The notes under the pieces were generated by a model, which saw only the letters and a program-made list of their open reading frames with translations, searched no databases and was not told the DNA's origin. A stretch of 18,929 nucleotides of DNA from Verrucomicrobiota bacterium (lineage in GTDB: Bacteria > Verrucomicrobiota > Verrucomicrobiia > Limisphaerales > JAEYXS01), in NCBI GenBank assembly GCA_023431185.1, contig JAEYXS010000002.1, positions 1-18,929 of the forward strand, in the 5' to 3' direction. Of the stretch, positions 6,526 to 16,074 are shown piece after piece. The position numbers and the translations under genes are program-made. Each line of letters opens with the position of its first letter. Positions within the stretch are counted from its first letter, which is position 1.

Positions 6526-9438
6526 ATGAAACTGCTCTGCCTCATCATTCAGCAATTGCTGCGCTGGCTCATCCGGCTCTACTACCCGCGCATCGAGATC
6601 ACCGGTCGCGAGCACATTCCCCAGAGCGGCCCAGTCATTTTTGTCGCCAACCACGCCAACGCCCTTATCGATCCCGTCCTCCTCGGCATCGTCACCCGAC
6701 GGCCAGTGGTGTTTCTGACGAAAGCCCCGCTATTCGACATCCCTATCTTCGGCAAATTCTTGCAGAGCCTGGGCATGATCCCGGCCTATCGGGCCAGTGA
6801 TGACGCCAAGCAAGTCCGGCGCAATCACGACTCCGTGGAAAAAGCCGCCCAAGCCCTCACCTCCGGCATCGCCATCGGCGTGTTCCCTGAAGGCATCAGC
6901 CATGATGGACTGCATCTCGAGAAGATTCGCTCCGGCGCCGCCCGCATCGCCCTGAAAGCTTTCGCCAACGGGACTAAAGACCTGTCCATCGTCCCGGTCG
7001 GATTCAACTTCGAGCGGAAAGAAAAATTTCGCAGCTCTATTTGGGTTCAAATCGGCAAACCGATTTCACTGACTGAATGGCTGAAAACACAACCTGAGGA
7101 TGAAGGCCAACGGATTCGTCACCTGCGCGAAACGATCAACGCCCGCCTCTGCGAATCCGTCATCCATCTGGAAGAAGCCGAGTGGGAGCCGCTGCTGGAT
7201 GATCTGGAAGCGTTGATCCCCGCCAAGCTCCATCCCGGCCAAGACCCCATCATCGGCCTCAAGCGCCGTCAATGGCTGGCGGAAGGGATGAATCATTTTA
7301 ATCGCGCCGAACGACGGCGAGCACGCACGCTCGCGGTGGCCATCCTCCGGCATCATCGCGAGCTGGATACCATCGGCCTCTCCCCCTCCTCGCCCATCAT
7401 GCGACTGAAAGGCCCCGCCTTCGCCGCCTTGCTGTTCTGGCGCACCATCACGCTCTGCGCCGGCATCATTCCGACCGTCCTCGGGACAATCCATCATTTT
7501 GTCCCCTTCCTTATCACCCGTTGGCTCGCGCACCGCGTCTCGGCGAACAAACGCATCACGCTTGCCCAAGCCCGCCTCGGCTTCGGCCTGCCAATCTACG
7601 TGGCGTGGTACGCGTTCGTCTGGTATTGGGGCCAATCTTACTTCCTGCCCTGGGTGGCTACTGTGTGGACCATGCTCATGCCTTTCTGCGGGGCTTACGC
7701 TCTAAGCTACTGGCGACAGGTCATCGAAGCTGCGCTCCTCTGGTGGCATCAAATTAAAGCGCTGGTCCATCGTGAAAAACTAAAGAGCATCCGCCTCGAG
7801 CAAGCACGTTTAGGCCAAGAACTTCTCAACTTGGGCAATGACTTCAGCCGTGATCATCCGGTAGAAGCTCCCCCTGCAAATAAGTTCTCTTGGTTCTGGC
7901 TGTTCCGTCGCACGGTTCGCTGGAGTGTAGGGCTAGGGGTGGTTGGTTTTCTGTTTCTCTGGCTGAAGGTGCTGACGAAAAACGAAGCCTTCCCCGAACT
8001 CACCCGCCAGGGTCCCGATCTCCAGGCCATGTCCACTGCTGCGCTGACAGATAAAATATCTGCCGACGAAAAAGCGTTGGCAGGCATCCTGACCGGGCTC
8101 GCAGAACTGGAAAAAAAGGCCGTTGTTTTGAATCGCGAGTTCTTGGACGGCAAGCGTACCTTCTACAATCAAGGCGATGACGATCTGGTTCGCGGTCTTG
8201 AACTATCCCTCATCAGTTACCGCACCGAGCTGCTGCGACTTCTCTGGGATTATCAAGGGCACACGGCAATCGCAGACGAGCATCTGCGTTTGCGTGGGTT
8301 CCTGCTCATGCTCACCAGCGGCGCCGCCTTGTATGAAAACTCTTACAAGTTCGTTTACATGTTCGCCGATGATCCCGTCATCATCAAAAAATTGAATGAG
8401 GGCGACCCACGTTGGAACATTCCCAACGGACTTTACGATTACGTGCGGGAGAATCTGCGCCAGCCGCAGCATCAGAAGCTGCTGGCGAACGGCTTCGAAC
8501 ACTACCGCCGCTTCGCGCCGTTACTCGAAGCACAAGGACTGGCTGGAACTGAACCCTATCGTGCATTTGCCACCCAGATACGTCAGACGGAAATGATGTT
8601 GAGCGATGCCAAGGTTGGTGTCGTTCAGGAAAGCTTTCTCGCGGCGGTCAAAGAGGCGAAGTTCCTCGGCAAAGCAGCCATCTACAAGGGACAATCCGCC
8701 GTCTCCACCTGGGTAGGCGATACCCGGGTACGCCAACCACGGGCCGGACAGGCGCTCATACAACCGCGTCAACTCATCGAGATGCGTCAGCTCGCCAGGC
8801 CGGGTGATATCCTGATCGAGCGTCAGAATTGGTTTCTCTCTCGTGCTTTCATGCCCGGCTACTGGGCTCACGCCGCACTCTATGTCGGCTCCGTGCAAGA
8901 CCTCATCGCCATGGGCTTGGATCAAGATCCGCGTGTGAAACCTCACTGGCAAAAATTCATCAACCGTGATGAGGAAGGTCATGAATACGTGATCTTGGAA
9001 GCTGTGCCGGCCGGAGTCCGCATGACCACCATGGAGCACTGCATGGGCATCGCCGATTCCGCGGCCATTCTACGCCCCCGACTGAGCAAGGACCAGATAC
9101 GTGAAGCTATCGCCGTCGCCTTCAGCCATCTCGATAAGCCCTACGATTTCGAATTCGACTTCTTCAGCACCGACAAACTTGTCTGCACGGAGCTTGTTTA
9201 TCGTGCTTACGACAAGGAAATGAATTTCCCGCTCGTAGAAGTCATGGGACGCCGCACCTTGCCACCCACCGAAATGGTGCGTTACTTCGCGGATAATCTA
9301 AACAATTCGGATCGCGAACTGGATTTTGTCGCCTTCTACGATGGCAAAGAAAACCTCTCACATGCCGTGGAGAGCAATGCTGAGGAGTTGGCCAAATCAG
9401 TCAATCGCCCCGCCCTCACCTGGTTGCAGAAAAAGTAA
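6526..9438 (+). CDS. PlsC-like acyltransferase fused to a YiiX/NlpC-P60-like hydrolase
   Basis: This 970-residue protein joins two enzyme domains. Residues about 25-215 are a glycerolipid acyltransferase of the PlsC superfamily: FVANHANALIDP (39-50; H43 and D49, an H-x5-D spacing rather than the usual H-x4-D) and VFPEGISHDG (119-128). Residues about 295-410 and 463-482 hold several hydrophobic segments, so it is membrane-bound. Residues 500-540 look helical or coiled. Residues about 757-900 match the permuted papain fold of YiiX/YebB: RPGDILIERQ (758-767), H782 in YWAHAALYVG, E825 in ILEAVPAG, and C887 in KLVCTELVYRAYD, with His before Cys. Related folds hydrolyse or transfer acyl groups on lipids (LRAT type) or cut peptidoglycan peptides. 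I infer membrane lipid acylation or remodelling; substrates are unknown. The gene is single, flanked by terminators on both sides, and has no good ribosome site. Confidence 0.85.
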   Translation: MKLLCLIIQQLLRWLIRLYYPRIEITGREHIPQSGPVIFVANHANALIDPVLLGIVTRRPVVFLTKAPLFDIPIFGKFLQSLGMIPAYRASDDAKQVRRNHDSVEKAAQALTSGIAIGVFPEGISHDGLHLEKIRSGAARIALKAFANGTKDLSIVPVGFNFERKEKFRSSIWVQIGKPISLTEWLKTQPEDEGQRIRHLRETINARLCESVIHLEEAEWEPLLDDLEALIPAKLHPGQDPIIGLKRRQWLAEGMNHFNRAERRRARTLAVAILRHHRELDTIGLSPSSPIMRLKGPAFAALLFWRTITLCAGIIPTVLGTIHHFVPFLITRWLAHRVSANKRITLAQARLGFGLPIYVAWYAFVWYWGQSYFLPWVATVWTMLMPFCGAYALSYWRQVIEAALLWWHQIKALVHREKLKSIRLEQARLGQELLNLGNDFSRDHPVEAPPANKFSWFWLFRRTVRWSVGLGVVGFLFLWLKVLTKNEAFPELTRQGPDLQAMSTAALTDKISADEKALAGILTGLAELEKKAVVLNREFLDGKRTFYNQGDDDLVRGLELSLISYRTELLRLLWDYQGHTAIADEHLRLRGFLLMLTSGAALYENSYKFVYMFADDPVIIKKLNEGDPRWNIPNGLYDYVRENLRQPQHQKLLANGFEHYRRFAPLLEAQGLAGTEPYRAFATQIRQTEMMLSDAKVGVVQESFLAAVKEAKFLGKAAIYKGQSAVSTWVGDTRVRQPRAGQALIQPRQLIEMRQLARPGDILIERQNWFLSRAFMPGYWAHAALYVGSVQDLIAMGLDQDPRVKPHWQKFINRDEEGHEYVILEAVPAGVRMTTMEHCMGIADSAAILRPRLSKDQIREAIAVAFSHLDKPYDFEFDFFSTDKLVCTELVYRAYDKEMNFPLVEVMGRRTLPPTEMVRYFADNLNNSDRELDFVAFYDGKENLSHAVESNAEELAKSVNRPALTWLQKK

Positions 9439-9466
9439 AAGCCGATGGGATGGACCATCGGCTTTT
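9437..9466. terminator. bidirectional terminator between convergent genes
   Basis: AAAAGCCGATGG (9437-9448) pairs perfectly with CCATCGGCTTTT (9455-9466) over 12 bp around a six-base loop. Flanking A and T runs suit both strands. It overlaps the last bases of the fusion gene and precedes the pheT stop by 16 bp. Confidence 0.9.
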
Positions 9467-9482
9467 GAATCAATATTCCGAC

Positions 9483-11918
9483 CTAACGCATCACCGCATT
9501 CAGCTTGGTCGTCAATTGTTTGAGCAACCCTTCATGCGCGGTGTTCACATCCGCATCCGTCAGCGTCTTGTCAGCACCGCGATAGGTGAAGGCGTAAGCC
9601 ACGCTCTTCTGCCCCTCGGGCACGTTCTTCCCGCGGAAGATGTCGAACAGTTCGACCGTCTCCAAGTTCGCCGGCTTCGCCTGACGCACCACCGTGAGCA
9701 CGGCATCGTGCGTGGTCGCCTCCGGCACCAGCATCGCCACATCACGACGGCTGCTCGGGAATTGCGGCAGCGACTTGAACGAACGCGCTGTATTCCGACG
9801 CGCCAGCAACTGGTCGAGGTTCAGCTCTGCCACGAACACGGCATCGCGCAGATCATATTTCTTCGCCAGCATCGGGATCACTTGCCCCATCTCGCCCAGC
9901 GGTAGCTTGCCCAACTGGATCGTAGCCGATTCGATGAACAGGCTCGTCGTGCTCTCACGACGCGTGAAGCTCAGTCCCTTCAAGCCGAAGGCCTCCAGGA
10001 AGCTCTCCAGCACGCCCTTCAGATCATACGCATCGAACTTCGCATCGCGCTCTGCACCGCTCCAGAAGTTCAGCGCACGCTGGCCCGTCAAGGCGATCGC
10101 CACGCGACGCTCTTCCTTGGTCGCACCACCGTTCTGCACGAACACGCGGCCCACCTCGAACATCGCCACATCGTAATTCTTGTGGCTGATGTTATGACGC
10201 AACGAATCCAGCAAACCCGGCAACAGACTCGGACGCAGCACATTCATGTCGCTGCTGAGCGGATTGGACAGAGCCACTAACGAATCGCCAGCCGTCACCA
10301 GCTTCGCCGCGCTGTCCGCGATCAAGGTCTGCCCCTGCGCCTCGTTCAAGCCCAGTCCAACAAGGATGCGACGCGCCTCAGCCAGTTGATCATGCACCAC
10401 ATCATACGGATGCGAGCCATTCGCTCCACGCGGAGCCGTGGACGGAATCTTGTCCACACCATACATACGGGCGATCTCTTCAATGAGATCGATCTCGCGC
10501 TTCAAATCCACACGGAACGTCGGAATGCGGAAGCTGGCCGAGCCTTCAGCCGCACCGCTCACGACTTCGAGCCCCAAATTCTTGAGGTAACCCGTCTGCT
10601 GCTCGACCGGGATCTCAATGCCCAGCACCGTCTTCACTTGCGTATGACGCAGCGTAATTTCCTTGGCCTTGAACGCCTGCGGATAGGCATCCACAGCGCC
10701 CTCAGCCAATTGTCCACCCGCCGTTTCCAGAATCAGCTGCGCTGCCCGGCGACTCGCCCAATCACAAATGCCCACATCCCCACCGCGCTCGAAGCGATAG
10801 GAGGAATCCGTGCGCAGTTCCAATTTCTTGGACGTGGCGCGAATGTTCTGTGGCTTGAAATAAGCGCTCTCGATCAAGACATCGACAGTCTGATCATTGA
10901 TCTCCGTGTTCAACCCGCCCATGACGCCTGCAAGCGCGATGCCCTTTTGCTCATCGGCGATCAACAAGTTCTCCGTCGTCAGCGTGCGCTCGTTGTTATC
11001 CAACGTCTTGAACTTCTCACCCTCCGTCGCGCGACGCACAACGATGGTCGGCTTGCCATCCGCACCCTTCGCGATGAGATGATAGTCGAACGCATGCAAC
11101 GGCTGACCGATCTCCAGCATCACGTAGTTCGTCACATCCACAACGTTGCTGATGCTGCGCAGACCGACCTTCTCCAGCATAGAACGCAGCCAATCCGGAC
11201 TCGGCCCGATCTTCACGCCTTTGATGACACGCGCCGTGTAACGCGGATTAAGTTCCGCATCCTGCACTTGCACGGCCACCAGGTCAGCGGCCTTCACACC
11301 CGGCGTTTCCTTCAGACTAGACACATCCGGCACTTTCAAAGGATTACCCGTCAATGCACTGATCTCACGCGCAATACCGATGACGCTGTTCCAGTCCGGC
11401 CGGTTCGGTGTCGTCTCGAGATCATAGATCACATCGCTGCCGGAGCGTCCGAGATATTCAGCGAACGGCTGGCCGACCTTGGCATCTGGCTTCAAGATAA
11501 GCAGGCCATCCACTTGGTCAGGCAAGCCCAGCTCCTGCGGCGAGCACATCATGCCGTGGGATTCCACACTGCGAATCTTGCCGACCTTGATGGTGAACGG
11601 CTCCTTGTCACCCGGCTTCATGGGCAGCGAGGCGCCCGGCAGGATGAGCGGCACCTTGTCGCCCGCCTGAAAATTCTGCGCACCGCACACGATCTGGCGC
11701 TCGCCCTTGCCGTCATTCACGCGGCAGACGGACAGCTTGTCGGCGTTCGGATGCTTGTCGCGCGTGATGACCTGCGCCACGACGATGCCTTCGAACTCGC
11801 CGCCGAGTTTCTGCACGCCTTCCACTTCCAGACCGATCATGGTCAGCCGTTCCACCATCTCATCCGGCGACCAGTCAAAATCCACGTATTGTTTAAGCCA
11901 GTTGTAAGTAACTTTCAT
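9483..11918 (-). CDS. pheT: phenylalanine-tRNA ligase, beta subunit
   Basis: This is the beta subunit of the cytoplasmic alpha2-beta2 enzyme that charges tRNA-Phe. Its 811 residues match the usual length. Residues about 40-150 are the tRNA-binding (EMAP-like) domain, followed by the characteristic DLETTPNRPDWNSVIGIARE (166-185). B3/B4 editing and B5 domains fill about 210-490 (IGQPLHAFDYH and GVMGG are visible). A catalytic-like core follows. The last 95 residues are the ferredoxin-fold anticodon-binding domain (FPSSRRDVAMLV, ending AVMR). The usual partner pheS is not adjacent: upstream lies a sulfatase gene and downstream a convergent gene. The gene is 57 bp downstream of sulfatase 1 on the same strand, enough for its own start signals. 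It is terminated by the shared hairpin. Confidence 0.96.
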   Translation of the reverse strand: MKVTYNWLKQYVDFDWSPDEMVERLTMIGLEVEGVQKLGGEFEGIVVAQVITRDKHPNADKLSVCRVNDGKGERQIVCGAQNFQAGDKVPLILPGASLPMKPGDKEPFTIKVGKIRSVESHGMMCSPQELGLPDQVDGLLILKPDAKVGQPFAEYLGRSGSDVIYDLETTPNRPDWNSVIGIAREISALTGNPLKVPDVSSLKETPGVKAADLVAVQVQDAELNPRYTARVIKGVKIGPSPDWLRSMLEKVGLRSISNVVDVTNYVMLEIGQPLHAFDYHLIAKGADGKPTIVVRRATEGEKFKTLDNNERTLTTENLLIADEQKGIALAGVMGGLNTEINDQTVDVLIESAYFKPQNIRATSKKLELRTDSSYRFERGGDVGICDWASRRAAQLILETAGGQLAEGAVDAYPQAFKAKEITLRHTQVKTVLGIEIPVEQQTGYLKNLGLEVVSGAAEGSASFRIPTFRVDLKREIDLIEEIARMYGVDKIPSTAPRGANGSHPYDVVHDQLAEARRILVGLGLNEAQGQTLIADSAAKLVTAGDSLVALSNPLSSDMNVLRPSLLPGLLDSLRHNISHKNYDVAMFEVGRVFVQNGGATKEERRVAIALTGQRALNFWSGAERDAKFDAYDLKGVLESFLEAFGLKGLSFTRRESTTSLFIESATIQLGKLPLGEMGQVIPMLAKKYDLRDAVFVAELNLDQLLARRNTARSFKSLPQFPSSRRDVAMLVPEATTHDAVLTVVRQAKPANLETVELFDIFRGKNVPEGQKSVAYAFTYRGADKTLTDADVNTAHEGLLKQLTTKLNAVMR

Positions 11919-11975
11919 GACTCAGGTCGGAAACAATGGGAAGGTTCGGGAAAAAGGGAAAGTGCAAATTTAGGC

Positions 11976-13802
11976 TCATTTATCCGCCTTCAACGTCACC
12001 ATCCGCAGATCCATCACCGCCGCCTTCGCCTTCGTCAGCGGCTTGACATGCAGCGTGTAACGCCCCGGCTTGCCGATCGTGATGATGCCCAGCTCCTTTG
12101 CCTTGAAATTCTGGAAATGCCCCGTGTCCTCCACCGTGAGCTTCAATTTCTGCTCACCCACACGGAACTCCACCTCGCTGCCGCCATGGCCCGTGCCGCA
12201 ACCTTGCAAGGCCTCCACCGTGAACTTGCCCGGCTTCATCACCGTGAAATCCCAGCTCACCGTATCCTCCACGCGCACCCAGAAACCCAGCGTGTTCTTA
12301 TGCGGCAGAGGCTCATACCTCACCATCGTGCCGTGGATGTCCGCATACTTCGCATGCAACACGATATTCCCGTTCGCCGCCTGTGGATTCGCCACATACG
12401 CCGGATTCTCCTCCATCATCTGTACTTTCGTATCGCGACGCCACTGGTCCAGCTTCCGTTGCAGCCTCACGGCCACCGTCTTTTGCTCCTCAATAAGATT
12501 ACGCGATTCTCCTTTGTCCTTCCGCACATCGAACAGCTCCAATCGTCCATCATCATAGAACTCGATCAGTTTCCAATCCCCCTCACGGATCGCTGCGCCC
12601 GGACGCCCGCCCTGATTGCTGTAATGCGGGTAATGCCAGTAAAGCGCATCCCGCTTCGGTGCCGTTCCGCTCTTGAGCAACGCCATCAAGCTCACGCCAT
12701 CCACCTGGTTGTCCTTCGGCATCGCCGTGCCTGTCGCTTCGAGGATCGTCGGATAAAAATCCACCGAACTCACCGGATTCGTCAGCACCGTACCCGCTTT
12801 GATGACGCCCAGCCATTGCACCACCCAGGGAGTGCGAATGCCGCCCTCATACAAATACCCCTTCCCCTCGCGCAAGGGACTGTTGATCGTCGCCGGCGTA
12901 TTCGGCCCTTCCACCACGCAGAGCCCGCCATTGTCCGACGTGAACACCACCAGCGTATTCTCCGCCAGCTTCAACTCCTCCAGCTTTTTCAGCACCCGCC
13001 CCACACTATCATCCATCGATTCGATCATCGCTGCGTAGATCGCATTCGTCTGCGTGCCCACTCTACCGTCGCTCTTGTATTTGGCGATCAAGTCCGCCTT
13101 CGCCCGCATGGGCGTATGCACTCCGTAATGCGAGAGATACAGGAAGAACGGCTTGCTCTTATTCGCCTCGATGAACTTCTCCGCCTCCAGCGCCAGGCGA
13201 TCCGTCAGATACTCACCCGGCTCGCTCTTCTCCAAGCCTGGCATCGGCCGCTTTTTCCCGCCGGCCCGACGATCTACTGCCTCAAAGGGAGCAAAATAAC
13301 TCAACGGTGTGCCCGTATGATCCCCCGCGATGTTCACATCGAAGCCCTGTTTTTGCGGCTCAAATCCTTCCCCGCCCAGATGCCACTTGCCAATATGCGC
13401 CGTCACGTAACCGTTCGCCTTCAACGCCTCTGCCAGCGTCACCTCTGCGAGCGGCAACTGCTGCTGAATCTTCGGCACCGCGAGTTTCTGATCCGGTTTA
13501 TCGCCGCGCCCCGGCAGCCAATCCGTGATCTGCAACCGCGCCGGATACTTGCCCGTCATGATGCTCGCCCGCGTCGGCGAGCACACCGGACACGCCGCAT
13601 ACCCATCCGTAAAGCGCGCTCCTTGCGCCGCCATCTTGTCGATGTTCGGCGTCTTGTAAAACTTGCTGCCATACACCCCCACATCCGCCCAGCCATAATC
13701 ATCGATCAGGATGAACACGACATTCGGTTTGGTAGCCGCTGACACTTCACCGATCGTCAACACCAGCCCCATCACCATCAGTAGATAAATAAGAAATCTC
13801 AT
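11976..13802 (-). CDS. exported formylglycine sulfatase (sulfatase 1)
   Basis: This 608-residue S1-type sulfatase has a signal peptide (about 1-22, ending VSAA). The catalytic cysteine is C74 in CSPTR, the site converted to formylglycine. Metal ligands are D34-D35 near the N-terminus and D290-N291 (TSDNGG). GKWHLG (138-143) and H229 are further active-site elements. After the sulfatase core (to about 460), residues 490-605 form a beta-rich domain (LGFWVRVEDTVSWDFTV, GCGTGHGGSEVEF) like accessory carbohydrate-binding or fucosidase-type modules. It probably removes sulfate esters from a polysaccharide in the periplasm or outside. A maturase (FGE or anSME) must be encoded elsewhere. Its start lies one base after the stop of sulfatase 2 (TGATATG), so translation is probably coupled. 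Confidence 0.95.
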   Translation of the reverse strand: MRFLIYLLMVMGLVLTIGEVSAATKPNVVFILIDDYGWADVGVYGSKFYKTPNIDKMAAQGARFTDGYAACPVCSPTRASIMTGKYPARLQITDWLPGRGDKPDQKLAVPKIQQQLPLAEVTLAEALKANGYVTAHIGKWHLGGEGFEPQKQGFDVNIAGDHTGTPLSYFAPFEAVDRRAGGKKRPMPGLEKSEPGEYLTDRLALEAEKFIEANKSKPFFLYLSHYGVHTPMRAKADLIAKYKSDGRVGTQTNAIYAAMIESMDDSVGRVLKKLEELKLAENTLVVFTSDNGGLCVVEGPNTPATINSPLREGKGYLYEGGIRTPWVVQWLGVIKAGTVLTNPVSSVDFYPTILEATGTAMPKDNQVDGVSLMALLKSGTAPKRDALYWHYPHYSNQGGRPGAAIREGDWKLIEFYDDGRLELFDVRKDKGESRNLIEEQKTVAVRLQRKLDQWRRDTKVQMMEENPAYVANPQAANGNIVLHAKYADIHGTMVRYEPLPHKNTLGFWVRVEDTVSWDFTVMKPGKFTVEALQGCGTGHGGSEVEFRVGEQKLKLTVEDTGHFQNFKAKELGIITIGKPGRYTLHVKPLTKAKAAVMDLRMVTLKADK

Positions 13803-13803
13803 A

Positions 13804-15555
13804 TCAATCCACTTTCTTCACCTCGACAAAGAATGCCCCGCGCTCTGTGCCATAAGCCTCATCCTTCAGCCACGTCTGCATCTTCGCCTGCCCCTTGGGC
13901 AGATTCATCGTCACCTTCACTTCACTTGCTCCGGCAGGCACTTCCGCCTTCACCTCCACTTCACCCACCTTCACTACGGCATGCGTGGCCTGAAGGCCGA
14001 ACTTCGCCACCGATGGCTTGTGGCGCAGCGTGAACTCATACTTCCCAGAAGCCGCCACCGCCACCATCCAGTAGCCGTTCGCCACCGGCATTTTGTCGAT
14101 CATGCCCTGATGCCACGGGATCTGGGCCTGCTCCGCATGCCAGTCCATGCAGTTGATGCTCGTGGGGTTATCCTGCGGCGCGCCGAGCGTGATCCAACCA
14201 TAACGCGAAAAGCTCGGCTCCAAGCTCTTCCACCAAGCCTCATACTCCGCCGTCAACTTCGCCACCACCTCGGGATGCTTCGCCGCGACGTCCGTTGCCT
14301 GCCCTTTATCCGCCTTGATGTCGTAAAGCTCTTTGCCATTCACCAAACGCCACTGCGATGTCATCACCGCGCTGTTCTTCCACTTCGGCGGAATCTCCTC
14401 GCGCTGCGTGTGCACGAAGAACGTGCGCTCCGGCCAGCTCTTTGCTTCACCTTTCAGCAACGGCACCAAACTTTTGCCATCCAGCGGATTCTTCGCCGTG
14501 AATTTCAACCCGCATAAATCTACCAACGTCGGCAGCACATCCATGTGAGCCGCCAGTTGCGTCACATCCTTGCCACTGATGAGGCCACCTTTCGGCCAGC
14601 GGATAAAGAACGGCACCCGATGCCCACCATCATACACCGAGCCCTTCGCCGCCCGCATGCCCGCATTGAAGCCGCCCCACGAACCGCTCTCCGCCGCCTT
14701 CTTCCCTTTGCCCGCTACGGCAGGACGCCCACCACCCGCCGCCGTGCCATTGTCCGTCATGAACATTACTATCGTGTTCTCCTCCAGTCCCCACTCCTTC
14801 AGTTTCCCCATCAGCACACCCATGTTCTCATCGAACTGCTCGATCATCCCGTAAAAATTCGCCATCGTCGCCGGCACGCCTTTGCTCTTGTAGTAAGCCG
14901 CATACTTCTCTTCCACATTGTATGGACCATGCGGCACGTTCGTCGGCAGATACACGAAGAACGGCTTGTCCTTGCTCTTCTCGATGAAGTTCAACGCCCC
15001 ATTGAAGAACACATCCGTGCAATACCCCTTGAACTCCTTCGCCTTGCCGTTGTGCCAGTATGTGTCATCGAAATAATCGTTCCCCCAATAATCCGGCGTC
15101 TGTCCCACCCCACCGCCACCATGGATCAGCGTCTCCTCAAATCCCCGATCCTGCGGGCGCATCGGATAGCTGTCCCCCAAGTGCCACTTGCCGAACATGC
15201 CCGTGCGATAGTTGTTCGCCTTGAAGACATCCGCCAGCGTCACCTCATCATGATACATCAGCGAGCGGCCCATGATCGTGTGCCACACACCGCTGCGTGT
15301 GGAGTAACGTCCCGTGAGCAACGCCGCCCGCGTCGGTGAACACGTCGGGTCCACGTGAAAATCTGTCAGCCGCACCGATTGCCCGTGCAGCTTGTCCAGG
15401 TTCGGCGTCCGGATCATCGTGTTCCCGTGCGCCCCTACATCGCCATACCCTTGATCGTCCGTCATCACCAGGATGACGTTCGGCTGCTTCTGCGCCGCCG
15501 CAGCGTTCACCACCAGCACCGCCAGCAAAGACCAAAGTATCGCAAGTTTCCTCAT
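13804..15555 (-). CDS. exported formylglycine sulfatase (sulfatase 2)
   Basis: This 583-residue S1-type sulfatase has a signal peptide (about 1-21, ending AAAA). The formylglycine site is C72 in CSPTR. Metal ligands are D33-D34 and the aspartate-asparagine of TDNGT. FGKWHLGDSYPMRPQDRGFE is the second conserved block. A glycine-rich stretch (IHGGGGVGQTPDYWGNDYFD) and a basic insert after TDNGTAAGGG separate it from sulfatase 1, so the two likely prefer different substrates. The last about 100 residues form a small beta-rich domain. The start codon overlaps the stop of the WG-repeat gene by four bases (ATGA), and the stop is one base from the sulfatase 1 start, placing it in the middle of a three-gene operon. 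Confidence 0.95.
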   Translation of the reverse strand: MRKLAILWSLLAVLVVNAAAAQKQPNVILVMTDDQGYGDVGAHGNTMIRTPNLDKLHGQSVRLTDFHVDPTCSPTRAALLTGRYSTRSGVWHTIMGRSLMYHDEVTLADVFKANNYRTGMFGKWHLGDSYPMRPQDRGFEETLIHGGGGVGQTPDYWGNDYFDDTYWHNGKAKEFKGYCTDVFFNGALNFIEKSKDKPFFVYLPTNVPHGPYNVEEKYAAYYKSKGVPATMANFYGMIEQFDENMGVLMGKLKEWGLEENTIVMFMTDNGTAAGGGRPAVAGKGKKAAESGSWGGFNAGMRAAKGSVYDGGHRVPFFIRWPKGGLISGKDVTQLAAHMDVLPTLVDLCGLKFTAKNPLDGKSLVPLLKGEAKSWPERTFFVHTQREEIPPKWKNSAVMTSQWRLVNGKELYDIKADKGQATDVAAKHPEVVAKLTAEYEAWWKSLEPSFSRYGWITLGAPQDNPTSINCMDWHAEQAQIPWHQGMIDKMPVANGYWMVAVAASGKYEFTLRHKPSVAKFGLQATHAVVKVGEVEVKAEVPAGASEVKVTMNLPKGQAKMQTWLKDEAYGTERGAFFVEVKKVD

Positions 15556-16055
15556 AATTTTAAGGGCTCCACCACTTCGCCCTTCGTGTTGATATACCCG
15601 TAACCTTCCTTGATGATCCGCACCCTCGCCCGCCCATCCTTGAACGGCTCCGCTTCGTCGAACTTCGGCTCCACGATATATTTCCCCGTCTTGTCGATGT
15701 AGCCCAACTGGCCTTTCGATTTCTCGGTCACGCCCATACGCACCGCGGCGATGCCTTCGGAAAATTGATACGCCTCATCAAACTTCGGCTCGATCACCAT
15801 CTTCCCCGTCAGATCGATGTACCCCCACTTGGTCCCCGGATAAGCCCCCACGCCGACCGCCGCGAAGCCTTCGGAAAACTCATTCGCAAAATCATACTTC
15901 GGCGCGATCACCTCCACGCGCTTGCGATCACGATAACCGAACTTCCCATCCTTCGGGAACGGCAACGGCGGCCGGTCCGCCGCCCACACCATCGTTAGCG
16001 ACAGCAACAAAGCACCCGCCATCACACTCAACCGCTTCCGCTCAAATCGCTTCAT
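15552..16055 (-). CDS. exported WG-repeat protein
   Basis: The start at 16055 (MKRFERKRLSVMAGALLLSL) has GGAG seven bases upstream and gives 167 residues. The frame stays open 14 codons further, without support. A signal peptide (about 1-26, cut near VWAA-D) is followed by three full and one partial WG-type repeats: GYRDRKRVEVIAPKYDFANE (40-59), WGYIDLTGKMVIEPKFDE (77-94), GYIDKTGKYIVEPKFDE (118-134) and GYINTKGEVVEP (153-164). Such repeats build beta-structures thought to mediate binding. It is the first gene of the coupled sulfatase operon, so a role beside the sulfatases in the envelope, for example substrate or surface binding, is inferred but not shown. Confidence 0.85.
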   Translation of the reverse strand: MKRFERKRLSVMAGALLLSLTMVWAADRPPLPFPKDGKFGYRDRKRVEVIAPKYDFANEFSEGFAAVGVGAYPGTKWGYIDLTGKMVIEPKFDEAYQFSEGIAAVRMGVTEKSKGQLGYIDKTGKYIVEPKFDEAEPFKDGRARVRIIKEGYGYINTKGEVVEPLKL

Positions 16056-16074
16056 AAAACAACTCCGCAGTTTC

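Noticed and set aside
10386..13742. Uninterrupted 1118-codon frame on the plus strand, antisense to pheT and sulfatase 1
   Set aside because: It runs across two well-supported genes and their gap, and its product is full of Arg, His and Leu as expected from the complement of G+C-rich genes. No domain is recognisable.
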